Shown: positions 1 through 7,251 of the stretch, in pieces
How the letters are laid out: every line of letters starts with the position of its first letter
How positions within the stretch are numbered: position 1 is the stretch's first letter
Assembly: GCF_944383115.1 (NCBI RefSeq)
Contig: NZ_CALWOJ010000015.1
Span: forward strand, 1 to 33,199
Direction of reading: 5' to 3'
Origin: an uncultured Flavonifractor sp.
Lineage (GTDB): Bacteria; Bacillota; Clostridia; Oscillospirales; Oscillospiraceae
DNA length: 33,199 nucleotides
Program-made: the position numbers and the translations under genes
The notes under the pieces: model-generated
What the model was told of the DNA's origin: nothing
Databases searched by the model: none
What the model saw: only the letters and a program-made list of their open reading frames with translations

Positions 1-225
1 CACCAGGCTGTCCGCTCCGGCGTAGGCCGGGTCGTTGTCTGGGAACAGCTTGCCGATGTCCCCCAGGGCCGCCGCCCCCAGCAGGGCGTCCATAATGGCG
101 TGGGTCAGTACGTCGGCGTCGGAGTGGCCCAGCAGCCCCTTCTCCCAAGGGATGTCTACCCCGCCCAAAATCAGCTTCCGGCCCTCCACCAGCTTATGTA
201 CGTCATATCCGTGTCCGATTCTCAT
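1..225 (-). CDS. ispF: 2-C-methyl-D-erythritol 2,4-cyclodiphosphate synthase, N-terminal part (cut by window edge)
   Basis: IspF closes the cyclic diphosphate ring in the non-mevalonate (MEP) isoprenoid pathway, forming MEcPP in the cytoplasm as a homotrimeric, metal-dependent enzyme. Only the first 75 residues lie in the window; the family is normally about 160 residues, so the 3' half is off the left edge. The start [10 protein letters not shown] carries the metal ligands Asp8 and His10, and a third ligand, His42, falls in [17 protein letters not shown]. The ATG at 225-223 overlaps the TGA of ispD (ATGA), so the two are co-translated. The order ispD then ispF is the usual bacterial arrangement. 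The identification is firm despite the truncation. Confidence 0.95.
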   Translation of the reverse strand, partial: MRIGHGYDVHKLVEGRKLILGGVDIPWEKGLLGHSDADVLTHAIMDALLGAAALGDIGKLFPDNDPAYAGADSLV

Positions 226-953
226 ACTTCTTCCCTCCAGGCCAGCAGGGCCTCAGCCATAGCCACGTCCTCCGGCGTGGTCAGCTTCAGATTGCAGTAA
301 TCTCCCTGGGTCAGGGTCACCCCAATGCCCAGCCGTTCCACAGCGGAACAGTCGTCGGTCAGCTCCGCCCCATCCTCCAGCGCCTTGATCAGAGCCGTTC
401 GGATCAGATCACGCTGAAATACCTGAGGCGTCTGAACCGCATAGAGCAAAGACCGGTCAGGTGTACGTTCCACCAGACCATCTCTGGCCACTTTCACTGT
501 GTCTTTCAGCGCAACAGCAGGAGCGGCAGCGCCGCACTGTTCCGCCCGACGGATGACAGTATCCAGCACCGCCTGGCTCACCAGAGGCCGGGCTCCGTCA
601 TGAATTGCAGCCAGTTCCACGCCGCGACTCAACTCCTCTATGCCTGCCAGCACCGAATGGGTGCGGGTCTCCCCTCCCCGCACCACCTTCTTAACTTTGT
701 TCAGGGCAGCGTCCCGGCACAAGCCGCTGATAGGCACGATCAGATCCTCCCGGGTGACCACTACGATCTCGCTGATATGAGGGCAATTGTCCAGTGCCCG
801 CAGCGTGCGGAGAATGACCGGTACCTCATCCAAGGGAAGCAGCAACTTGTCCTGCCCCATCCGGGTGGAGCTGCCTGCAGCAGGCACCACCGCACCGCAT
901 CGGATCGGCTGGGCGGCATTCCGATGAAAAAGCCGGGAAAAGATCCCCGCCAT
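222..953 (-). CDS. ispD: 2-C-methyl-D-erythritol 4-phosphate cytidylyltransferase
   Basis: IspD transfers CMP from CTP to MEP, the step two before IspF in the MEP pathway. The 243-residue protein has the family's glycine-rich CTP-binding loop near residues 23-37 ([14 protein letters not shown]) and the conserved segments [10 protein letters not shown] and VQTPQVF, followed by a C-terminal TDD and LKLTTPED that match the family. It is slightly longer at the N terminus than usual (about 20 residues before the nucleotide loop). The ATG start at 953 is preceded by a strong ribosome binding site (AAAGGAGG, 962-969). It follows carD after a hairpin terminator and overlaps ispF by 4 nt. No clear separate promoter was found in the gap to carD, so some read-through from carD is likely. 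Confidence 0.96.
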   Translation of the reverse strand: MAGIFSRLFHRNAAQPIRCGAVVPAAGSSTRMGQDKLLLPLDEVPVILRTLRALDNCPHISEIVVVTREDLIVPISGLCRDAALNKVKKVVRGGETRTHSVLAGIEELSRGVELAAIHDGARPLVSQAVLDTVIRRAEQCGAAAPAVALKDTVKVARDGLVERTPDRSLLYAVQTPQVFQRDLIRTALIKALEDGAELTDDCSAVERLGIGVTLTQGDYCNLKLTTPEDVAMAEALLAWREEV

Positions 954-971
954 AGCATTGCCTCCTTTTAC

Positions 972-1032
972 AAAAAAGGAGCCTGCCGGCCCCTTTTTAT
1001 CGCTTGATATGGGCGGGGCGGTTTACCGTCCC
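972..1032 (-). terminator. Terminator after carD (two hairpins)
   Basis: On the minus strand an AT-flanked hairpin pairs 973-983 with 988-998 (GC core, one mismatch, 4-nt loop) and ends in a run of U. A second smaller hairpin lies just upstream (1015-1021 with 1026-1032, one G-U pair). Together they look like an intrinsic, possibly leaky, terminator between carD and ispD. Confidence 0.6.
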
Positions 1033-1046
1033 TTCGTTGTATCCTA

Positions 1047-1523
1047 TTACGCCATCGCTGTGTTAATGCGCGCTTCCACATCTTCATAACTGGCGTTCTG
1101 GGACAGGACAATCTCAGAGATCAGGATCTGTTTGGCGGAGTGGAGCATTTTACGTTCTCCTGTAGACAGGCCTCGCTCCTCGTCCCGCTGAGTCAATCCC
1201 TTCACGACCCGGGCCACTTCAAGAAGATCCCCGCTTTTCAAGCGGAGCATATTCTCCCGGTAACGGCGGTTCCAGTTGGGGGTCATATCCACCTCGATGT
1301 TAGGAATGGCGGCAATGACACGGTCCGCTTCCTTTTCGTCAATTACCGGGCGTACACCGATCTCTTCGCTGTTTTCTGTGGGGATCATGACCAGCATCCC
1401 ACCCACAGGCAGCTTAAGGATGTAATACTCCCGTACAACGCCATTGATTTTCTTCTGCACAATGCTGTCCACAATACCAGCACCATGCATCGGGTGAACG
1501 ATTTTGTCCCCTACCTGAAACAC
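1047..1523 (-). CDS. CarD/CdnL-family RNA polymerase-binding regulator
   Basis: The 158-residue protein starts FQVGDKIVHPMHGAGIV, typical of the CarD_CdnL_TRCF N-terminal domain that binds the RNA polymerase beta subunit. The remainder (about 65-158) is helical and rich in basic residues (NWNRRYRENM, KSGDLLEVARVVKGL), as in CarD proteins where it contacts promoter DNA upstream of -10. In characterised relatives this stabilises open complexes at rRNA and housekeeping promoters. The start is GTG at 1523 behind GGGAGGTGG. It has its own near-consensus promoter (1592-1620) and a terminator before ispD. A carD gene just before ispD-ispF is common in clostridia. No DNA-binding target can be read from the sequence. 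Confidence 0.93.
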   Translation of the reverse strand: MFQVGDKIVHPMHGAGIVDSIVQKKINGVVREYYILKLPVGGMLVMIPTENSEEIGVRPVIDEKEADRVIAAIPNIEVDMTPNWNRRYRENMLRLKSGDLLEVARVVKGLTQRDEERGLSTGERKMLHSAKQILISEIVLSQNASYEDVEARINTAMA

Positions 1524-1591
1524 GATCCCACCTCCCAGTAGATCCGCCTGGTTTTATACACTCCTTACATTGTTTTGTCCTATTTATACCC

Positions 1592-1620
1592 ATTATAGAC
1601 TTCATTTTTGTGCTTTGCAA
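1592..1620 (-). promoter_or_regulatory. Sigma-A-type promoter of carD
   Basis: Minus-strand -35 TTGCAA (1620-1615), exactly 17 bp spacer, -10 TATAAT (1597-1592). Transcription would start near 1585, leaving a leader of about 60 nt. The -10 is a perfect consensus match. Confidence 0.75.
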
Positions 1621-1640
1621 GTAAAATCCCTTGCGTGGGT

Positions 1641-1678
1641 GTAAAAAACCGGGGACGCCATCACTGGCGTCCCCGGTT
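1641..1678 (-). terminator. Strong intrinsic terminator after ispH-rpsA
   Basis: A perfect 14-bp GC-rich stem (1647-1660 with 1665-1678, loop of 4) is followed on the minus strand by six U residues (complement of 1641-1648). It ends the rpiR-to-rpsA operon 12 nt after the stop codon. Confidence 0.92.
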
Positions 1679-1689
1679 GGGTGACGGAA

Positions 1690-3633
1690 TTACTCCTCCT
1701 CGGGAGCGGCCTCTTCCTCGCCGCCCTCCAGCAGAGCGCGGATGGACAGGGAGACCTTCTTGTGGTCGTAGTCGATGTCGATGATCTTCACATCCACCAT
1801 CTGGCCCTCGCTCAGCACGTCACCAGGCTTGTCGATGCGATGATCGGCAATCTGGGAGATGTGGATCAGACCGTCCACACCGGGCACGATCTCGGCAAAG
1901 GCGCCGAAGGTCATCAGCTTGACCACGCGGACATTGGCCACGTCGCCGGGCTGATACTTGGAGGTGAAGACCTCCCAGGGGTTCTGGGAGCGATCCTTCA
2001 TGCCCAGAGAGATCTTCTTCTTCTCGGGGTCGAAGGAGATGACATACACCTCAACGGTGTCGCCCACGGAGACGACCTCGGAGGGGTGCTTGATGCGGGA
2101 CCAGGACAGCTCGGAGATGTGGACCATGCCGTCCACGCCGCCGATGTCCACGAAGGCGCCGTAAGAGGTCAGGCTCTTCACGGTACCGGTGTAGCGCTTG
2201 CCCTCCTCGATGTTGGCCCACACCTCGGCGGCCTTGGCGGCACGCTCCTCGGCCTCAACGGCGCGGATGGAGCCCACCACGCGCTTACGGGCGCGGTTGA
2301 CCTCGGTGATGCGCAGGCGCACCTTCTGCTTGACCAGCTGGCTCATGGGAGTCTCACGGGGCAGACCGGTCTGGGAAGCGGGCACGAAGACGCGCACGCC
2401 CTTGATGGACACGACAACGCCGCCCTTGTTCTCCTCGGTGACCACGCCCTCGACGGTGGTGTGATCCTCCTTGGCCTGCTCCACGTCTTCCCAGCTCTTC
2501 ACGGTGTCAAGGCGCTTCTTGGAAAGGGTGACAACACCCTCCTGGTCGTTCACGCGCATGACATAGGTTTCAATCTCATCGCCAACCTTTACCAGGTCCT
2601 CGACCTTGACCGTAGGGTCGTCGGTCAGTTCGGACACCGGTATGTAGCCGGCGTGCTTGGTGCCAAGATCCACATAGATCTCAGTGGGCGTAATGCCAGT
2701 GACAACGCCCGTGACCTTCTCCCCTGTATTTAAAGTCTTGATCGATTTCTCCAGCATTTCAGCAAAGGATTCCTCGATCTCAATGTTTTCATCGCTCATT
2801 TTGTCATAGACCTCCTTTATAATCCACTCAGGCGTGGACGCGCCCGCAGTGATTCCAATAGAAGCCTTCCGGTACAGGGTGGAAGGTTCCAGCTCCGCCG
2901 CCCGTTCGATCCAAACGACCATGGGACAGAGCGCCTTGCATAACTCGGCCAGTCGCTTGGTGTTGGAACTTTCCCGCCCGCCGATGACGACCATAGCATC
3001 GCACTGAGCGGCCAGCGCCTGAGCCTCAGACTGCCGTTTATACGTAGCATTACATATTGTATCAAAAATTTTTAAATTTGTACACTCTTTTTTTGCTTTT
3101 TCTACGCACTCTGTCCAGATAAAGTGCGTGGAGGTGGTCTGGGATACCATTGTGAGGGGTAGTTCCCGCCGTTTGGGATCCTCCTCAAGCCACCTGGTCA
3201 ATGCCTGTTCCCCTTCCAGTACAACAGGACGGGCGCACCAGCCGGCAATGGCCGCTACCTCCGGATGGTCCGGCATCCCCACGATAAGGACCTGCCGCCC
3301 CTCCCTTTCCGCTTCCTGCACGATACGATGGATGCGGGAGACGTTGGGGCAGGTGGCGTCGATCACAGGACAGCCCCGTTCCTCCAGAGCCTGGTGAACC
3401 GCTTTGCTCTCCCCGTGAGAGCGGATAATGACGGCGGCGCCGGCCGGAACCTGGTCCAGCGTCTGGAGCAGCTCCACCCCCTGCTTTTGCAGGTAGTCAA
3501 TCACGCTGTTATTATGAATGATCGGTCCTAACATCGCGCAGCGCCGGCCGCTTTGCGCGGCCTGCTCGGCCAGCTCTACCGCCCGGCGGACGCCATAGCA
3601 GAATCCGGCGGACTTGGCCAGTCTCACCCTCAT
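1690..3633 (-). CDS. ispH: Bifunctional HMBPP reductase (IspH) / ribosomal protein S1
   Basis: A 647-residue fusion. Residues 1-about 282 are IspH, the [4Fe-4S] enzyme that makes IPP and DMAPP in the last step of the MEP pathway. The three cluster cysteines are Cys12 (SAGFCYGV), Cys95 (DATCPNV) and Cys194 (DTICNAT); the proton-relay Glu is Glu125 (DHPEVAAIAG). Residues about 302-373, 390-457, 476-546 and 561-633 are four S1 RNA-binding repeats, ending in an acidic tail (EEEAAPEEE). Such fusions are known in many clostridia, where they serve as the S1-like protein. Its ATG overlaps the plsC stop (ATGA). It is last in the operon and shares the isoprenoid pathway with ispD-ispF nearby. The reading frame is continuous; no sign of an assembly join. 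Confidence 0.96.
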   Translation of the reverse strand: MRVRLAKSAGFCYGVRRAVELAEQAAQSGRRCAMLGPIIHNNSVIDYLQKQGVELLQTLDQVPAGAAVIIRSHGESKAVHQALEERGCPVIDATCPNVSRIHRIVQEAEREGRQVLIVGMPDHPEVAAIAGWCARPVVLEGEQALTRWLEEDPKRRELPLTMVSQTTSTHFIWTECVEKAKKECTNLKIFDTICNATYKRQSEAQALAAQCDAMVVIGGRESSNTKRLAELCKALCPMVVWIERAAELEPSTLYRKASIGITAGASTPEWIIKEVYDKMSDENIEIEESFAEMLEKSIKTLNTGEKVTGVVTGITPTEIYVDLGTKHAGYIPVSELTDDPTVKVEDLVKVGDEIETYVMRVNDQEGVVTLSKKRLDTVKSWEDVEQAKEDHTTVEGVVTEENKGGVVVSIKGVRVFVPASQTGLPRETPMSQLVKQKVRLRITEVNRARKRVVGSIRAVEAEERAAKAAEVWANIEEGKRYTGTVKSLTSYGAFVDIGGVDGMVHISELSWSRIKHPSEVVSVGDTVEVYVISFDPEKKKISLGMKDRSQNPWEVFTSKYQPGDVANVRVVKLMTFGAFAEIVPGVDGLIHISQIADHRIDKPGDVLSEGQMVDVKIIDIDYDHKKVSLSIRALLEGGEEEAAPEEE

Positions 3634-4226
3634 CGTCCCACCTGAGGTTTCAAAGCCTCAATTCGATCCATCAGATCCTCAGCGATGGTCTTATATTCTT
3701 CCGGTGTGGGCCGTTTTCCGACGGTCTGGGGATAATAAGGTTCCCCGATCACCACAGGATTCCACCGAAACCATCTTTTTTCTGCCGGCATGTAGATGGG
3801 TACGATAGGTACCCCGGTGCGTACCGCCAGCATAGCGGCCCCCGTCTTGGCGTCGCCGATATCCCCATCCTGATGACGGGTACCTTCGGGGAACATGAGC
3901 AGCAGTTCCCCGTTTTTCAGATACTTCATAGCGGTCTTGATGGCGCCGATATCCGCCTGGCCCCGCTTGACGCCAAAAATGCCGCCGTGCTTCAGAATCC
4001 AGCCGATGATAGGCCAGTGCATGACCTCCTCCTTGGCCATAACGTGGATCTGGTGCTTGAGCCCCAGGGCATAAGCCACAAAGAGCGGGTCGCTCATCCG
4101 GGTATGGTTGGCGCACAGCAGCGCGCCCCCCTCGGGAAAGTTTTTCTTATTGATACAGCGGGTGGGCTTGAAGATGCGAAAGACCGGCCAGAGAACGATA
4201 TAGGCCAGAACGTAAATGATATTCAT
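3630..4226 (-). CDS. plsC: 1-acyl-sn-glycerol-3-phosphate acyltransferase
   Basis: PlsC adds the second acyl chain to lysophosphatidic acid, giving phosphatidic acid for membrane lipid synthesis. The 198-residue protein has the HX4D catalytic motif at His41-Asp46 (NHTRMSD), a substrate-binding FPEGTR at 112-117, and a further conserved GVPIVPIYM block. A hydrophobic N terminus (MNIIYVLAYIVLWPVF) probably seats it in the inner face of the membrane. It overlaps both cmk (stop/start at 4223-4226) and ispH-rpsA (3630-3633) by 4 nt. The order cmk-plsC-ispH-rpsA is typical for clostridia. The short length is normal for this family. Confidence 0.94.
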   Translation of the reverse strand: MNIIYVLAYIVLWPVFRIFKPTRCINKKNFPEGGALLCANHTRMSDPLFVAYALGLKHQIHVMAKEEVMHWPIIGWILKHGGIFGVKRGQADIGAIKTAMKYLKNGELLLMFPEGTRHQDGDIGDAKTGAAMLAVRTGVPIVPIYMPAEKRWFRWNPVVIGEPYYPQTVGKRPTPEEYKTIAEDLMDRIEALKPQVGR

Positions 4227-4903
4227 GCCTGAAGCCGCTCCTTTACGATTTGGATCAGCAGCGCCAAACTCTGGTCAAGATCCAGCTCGGTGGTATCGGC
4301 CAGTATGGCGTCCTCCGCCTGACGCAGGGGGGCGGTGGAGCGATTGGCATCCCGCTGATCCCGCTCCTTCACATCGCGCAGAACGGTATCAAACTGGGCC
4401 TGTTCCCCCCGATCCTGCAATTCCAGCCAGCGGCGGCGGGCCCGGGCCTCAGGGGTAGCGGTAAGGAAGATCTTCACGTCGGCCTGGGGCAGCACCACGG
4501 TGCCGATATCCCGTCCGTCCATCACCACGTCGTGTTCGCGGGCAAGCTGCCGCTGCCGATCCAGCAGAAAAGAACGCACTTCCGGCAGGGCCGACACGCA
4601 GGAGGCGTATCGGGAGATCTCGTGCTGCCGGATGACCTGAGAAACATCCTCCCCGTTGAGATACATCCGCTGCACGCCGTCCTCCCCATAGCCCAGGCCA
4701 ATGTCAAGGCCGGGCAGCAGGGCCACCACCGCGTCCCCGTTCTCAGGGTCTATGCCGTTGCGAAAAGCCTGCAGGCCCACCGTACGATAAATTGCGCCTG
4801 TATCCACATACAGATAGCCCAGGGACCTGGCCAAAGCTCTGGCCAGGGTAGATTTGCCAGCCCCGGAAGGGCCGTCGATGGCAATGCTCCTGCGCTTACT
4901 CAT
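4223..4903 (-). CDS. cmk: (d)CMP kinase (cytidylate kinase)
   Basis: Cmk phosphorylates CMP and dCMP to the diphosphates, supplying nucleotides and recycling the CMP released in phospholipid synthesis. The P-loop is GPSGAGKS at residues 11-18, followed by YVDTGAIYR, the CMP-binding DGRDIGTVVLP segment and a lid-like RARRRW stretch. The length, 226 residues, is standard. An open frame continues upstream to 5032, but the ATG at 4903 is preferred: it begins directly at the P-loop strand and has a GAGGAGG site 10 nt upstream. It overlaps the end of the flavoprotein gene by 8 nt and plsC by 4 nt. Confidence 0.95.
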   Translation of the reverse strand: MSKRRSIAIDGPSGAGKSTLARALARSLGYLYVDTGAIYRTVGLQAFRNGIDPENGDAVVALLPGLDIGLGYGEDGVQRMYLNGEDVSQVIRQHEISRYASCVSALPEVRSFLLDRQRQLAREHDVVMDGRDIGTVVLPQADVKIFLTATPEARARRRWLELQDRGEQAQFDTVLRDVKERDQRDANRSTAPLRQAEDAILADTTELDLDQSLALLIQIVKERLQA

Positions 4904-6158
4904 ATCCCTCTGCCTCCTCGGCAAGACAAACGGCCTGAGCCGCCCCCTGCCCTGCCGCCCGGCCCGTTGACCAGGCGATCTGCAAATTAAAGCCTCCGGT
5001 ATAGGCGTCCACATCCAGCACTTCACCGGCAAAAAAGACCCCTCCGACCTTTTTGGAGGCCATTGTATGGGGGTCTACCTCCGATGTTTTAACGCCGCCG
5101 GCAGTGATGATAGCCTCGGCAATCGGCCGGGGCCCGGCAATGTCGATACGGATACCCTTCAGTGTCTCCACCAGACGCCGCCGCTGGGCGCGGGTCACCG
5201 AGTTGGCCTTCAGGTCTCCCGGAATATCGGTCAGCTCCAGTACCACAGGCACCATCAGCCGGGGTACCAGCCCCTCCAGTACATGGCGGAAATCCTTGTT
5301 TGCTCCCGCGTCCAGATCCCGGAGGATGCGTCCGTCCAACTTCTCCTGGTCCAAAGCGGGCTTGAGATCCAGCATGACATAATAATGCTCCTGATCCATG
5401 CTCCTCATATGGGCAGAGGCGCTGAGGATCAAGGGCCCGGACAGTCCAAAATGGGTAAAAAGCAGCTCGCCCTGCTCTGCATATATACTCTTCTTCTTGC
5501 TGTTTTTCACCTGGATGGCTACATTTCTCAAACTGAGTCCCTGCATCCGGGCGCAGAAGTCCTGCTCCGCCACCAGAGGTACCAGAGAGGGACGTGGTTC
5601 CACGATGGTGTGGCCCAGTTCCCGGGCAAAGTCATACCCGTCGCCGGTGGAGCCAGTCAGCGGATAGGACACCCCGCCGGTGGCAATGACCGCCGCCTTG
5701 CAGGGATATCTCCCCCTCTCCCCTTTTACGCCGGCGATGCGGCCCTCCTCCAGAATCAGGCCGGTGGCCCGATCCTCGACCATATCCACCCGCGCCTTAC
5801 GCAGAGCCCGCAGCAGGGCGTCGATGACATCGGCAGCCTTGTCGGATTGAGGAAATACCCGGTTGCCCCGCTCTACTTTCAGCGGCACGCCCAGTGCCTC
5901 AAAAAATGCCTCCGCCTGCTGGGGCGGGAAGCGGGTCACCGCGCTGGTGAGAAAACGGCTGTTACCCGGTACGTTTTGAAGCATCTCCTGTACGGTACAA
6001 TGATTGGTCACATTGCACCGGCCCTTTCCGGTAATGTACAGCTTGCGGCCCAACTTGGGATTGCGCTCCAACAGAGTAACGGAAACTCCCTGCTCCGCAG
6101 CGGTCAGAGCCGCCATACACCCGGCGGCGCCGCCGCCTATGACGACGATCTCACTCAA
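4896..6158 (-). CDS. BaiN/HI0933-family NAD(P)/FAD-dependent oxidoreductase
   Basis: The 420-residue protein opens with a Rossmann FAD-binding motif (VVIGGGAAGCMAA, about residues 5-17), then ERNPKLGRKLYITGKGRCNVTN, the signature of the HI0933/YhiN flavoprotein family, and closes with the C-terminal FAD contact GGVFFAGEVLDVDAYTGGFN. RefSeq groups this family as BaiN/RdsA; one gut member was linked to bile-acid 7-dehydroxylation chemistry, but most members have no known substrate and the gene is nearly universal in clostridia, so no bile-acid role should be inferred. The start is TTG at 6158, overlapping the regulator's stop (TTGA), with AAGGTGG upstream. Co-transcribed with cmk. Confidence 0.9.
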   Translation of the reverse strand: MSEIVVIGGGAAGCMAALTAAEQGVSVTLLERNPKLGRKLYITGKGRCNVTNHCTVQEMLQNVPGNSRFLTSAVTRFPPQQAEAFFEALGVPLKVERGNRVFPQSDKAADVIDALLRALRKARVDMVEDRATGLILEEGRIAGVKGERGRYPCKAAVIATGGVSYPLTGSTGDGYDFARELGHTIVEPRPSLVPLVAEQDFCARMQGLSLRNVAIQVKNSKKKSIYAEQGELLFTHFGLSGPLILSASAHMRSMDQEHYYVMLDLKPALDQEKLDGRILRDLDAGANKDFRHVLEGLVPRLMVPVVLELTDIPGDLKANSVTRAQRRRLVETLKGIRIDIAGPRPIAEAIITAGGVKTSEVDPHTMASKKVGGVFFAGEVLDVDAYTGGFNLQIAWSTGRAAGQGAAQAVCLAEEAEGYE

Positions 6159-7024
6159 CTGTTTTCGTCCACCTTCTCATAGACTTCGTACTCATCCCAG
6201 ATCCGCTCCAGGCTCTCAAAGGTGCGGGACAAATCGTCATTCTTCTTCCGGCCGATTGCCACAATGAGGGCGTTGACCAAGCTGAGGGGAGCCACCAGGG
6301 AGTCCACGAAGGAGGCCATGTCGCTCTTGGCCAGCAATGTAATGGAGGAATAGGGCGCAAGCGGCGAGGCTGCACTGTCCGTGATGGCAATGGCCTCCGC
6401 ACCACGGTCATGGGCAAACTGCATGGCTTTCACCGTCCGGCGGGAGTAGCGGGGGAAGCTGATGCCAATGACCACATCCTCCGGCCCCACATGGAGCATC
6501 TGCTCAAAGACCTCGCTGGCGGAGGTGGTGTGGATGATGGTCACATTATGAAAAATCAACGTGAAGTAGAACCCCAGGAAGCTGGCAATGGCGGCGGCAG
6601 ACCGTACGCCCAAAATATAAATATGGCGGGCCTTCACAATGGCATCCACCGCGCGCTGGAATTGAGCGCGGTCAGTCTCCTCCATGGTCAGACGGATCTT
6701 ATCAATATCCGACTGCATCACCATAGACAGAATGTCATGATCGCCAATGCGGTCGTTGGTCACCTCAATACGCTGGATGGAGGTGAGCTTGCTGCGGATC
6801 ATCTCCTGCAAGGCTTTCTGCATGGCAGGATAGCCGTCATAGCCCAGCTCGGCGGCAAAGCGCACCACGGTGGACTCGCTCACCTTCACCGTCTTGCCCA
6901 GCTTGCTGGCCGTCATAAAGGCTGCCTTGTCATAAGATTCCAGAATGTAATTGGCAATCAGCTTCTGACCTTTGGAAAAGGTATTCATTTCAGCCTGTAT
7001 GGTGGAGAGAATGTCTTTTGGCAT
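6155..7024 (-). CDS. MurR/RpiR-family transcriptional regulator
   Basis: The 289-residue protein has an N-terminal RpiR-type helix-turn-helix (about 1-77; KTVKVSESTVVRFAAELGYDG is the typical recognition region) and a C-terminal SIS phosphosugar-binding domain (about 125-265; LGVRSAAAIASFLGFYF and GISFPRYSRRTVKAM). Family members sense phosphosugars such as MurNAc-6-P and repress or activate sugar catabolism operons. Here no sugar gene is adjacent: it is first in an operon with a flavoprotein, cmk, plsC and ispH-rpsA. The start is ATG at 7024 behind GGGAGGT. Its leader holds a 12-bp inverted repeat that could be its own operator. The ligand cannot be told from sequence. Confidence 0.92.
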   Translation of the reverse strand: MPKDILSTIQAEMNTFSKGQKLIANYILESYDKAAFMTASKLGKTVKVSESTVVRFAAELGYDGYPAMQKALQEMIRSKLTSIQRIEVTNDRIGDHDILSMVMQSDIDKIRLTMEETDRAQFQRAVDAIVKARHIYILGVRSAAAIASFLGFYFTLIFHNVTIIHTTSASEVFEQMLHVGPEDVVIGISFPRYSRRTVKAMQFAHDRGAEAIAITDSAASPLAPYSSITLLAKSDMASFVDSLVAPLSLVNALIVAIGRKKNDDLSRTFESLERIWDEYEVYEKVDENS

Positions 7025-7088
7025 AGCCTTTACCTCCCGACGTCACAGTTCTTGCAGACATAACGCCGTTAACCTTGATATCAAAGAT

Positions 7089-7126
7089 TCCGGTCTATCC
7101 CCCGGTATTCCAGTGGATAGACCGGA
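7089..7126. promoter_or_regulatory. 12-bp perfect inverted repeat in the rpiR leader (possible operator or RNA hairpin)
   Basis: TCCGGTCTATCC (7089-7100) and its exact complement GGATAGACCGGA (7115-7126) are separated by 14 nt. It lies between the candidate promoter (7179-7207) and the rpiR start, about 63 nt from the ATG. No U-run follows on either strand, so it is not an intrinsic terminator. It could be an autoregulatory operator for the RpiR dimer/tetramer or a leader hairpin. Confidence 0.55.
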
Positions 7127-7178
7127 TATGTTCAGCAGGCTGCGCATCTGCAGCGTACCCTTAAATTCAACAAATAAT

Positions 7179-7207
7179 ATGATACCGGTTTTTCAGCAGA
7201 AAAGCAA
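7179..7207 (-). promoter_or_regulatory. Candidate promoter of the rpiR-flavoprotein-cmk-plsC-ispH/rpsA operon
   Basis: Minus-strand -35 TTGCTT (7207-7202), 17 bp spacer, -10 TATCAT (7184-7179). Transcription would start near 7171, giving a leader of about 145 nt that includes the inverted repeat. No other promoter-like sequence was seen inside the operon, whose genes overlap. Confidence 0.5.
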
Positions 7208-7210
7208 TCC

Positions 7211-7247
7211 CTTTTTTGCAAGAATTCTATCAATTCCTGCAAAAAGG
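7211..7247. repeat. Long imperfect inverted repeat after the pseudouridine synthase gene
   Basis: 7211-7226 and 7232-7247 are complementary at 14 of 16 positions around a 5-nt loop. The outer ends are an A/T run inside the stem, with no unpaired U tract after it on either strand, so it is not a standard terminator. It sits 5 nt beyond the pseudouridine synthase stop and upstream of the rpiR promoter; a 3'-end-protecting hairpin is one possibility. Confidence 0.5.
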
Positions 7248-7251
7248 CTGT

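Noticed and set aside
4896-6158. Bile-acid dehydroxylation enzyme (BaiN)
   Set aside because: The family is almost universal in clostridia and no other bai gene is present; the name reflects a family label only.
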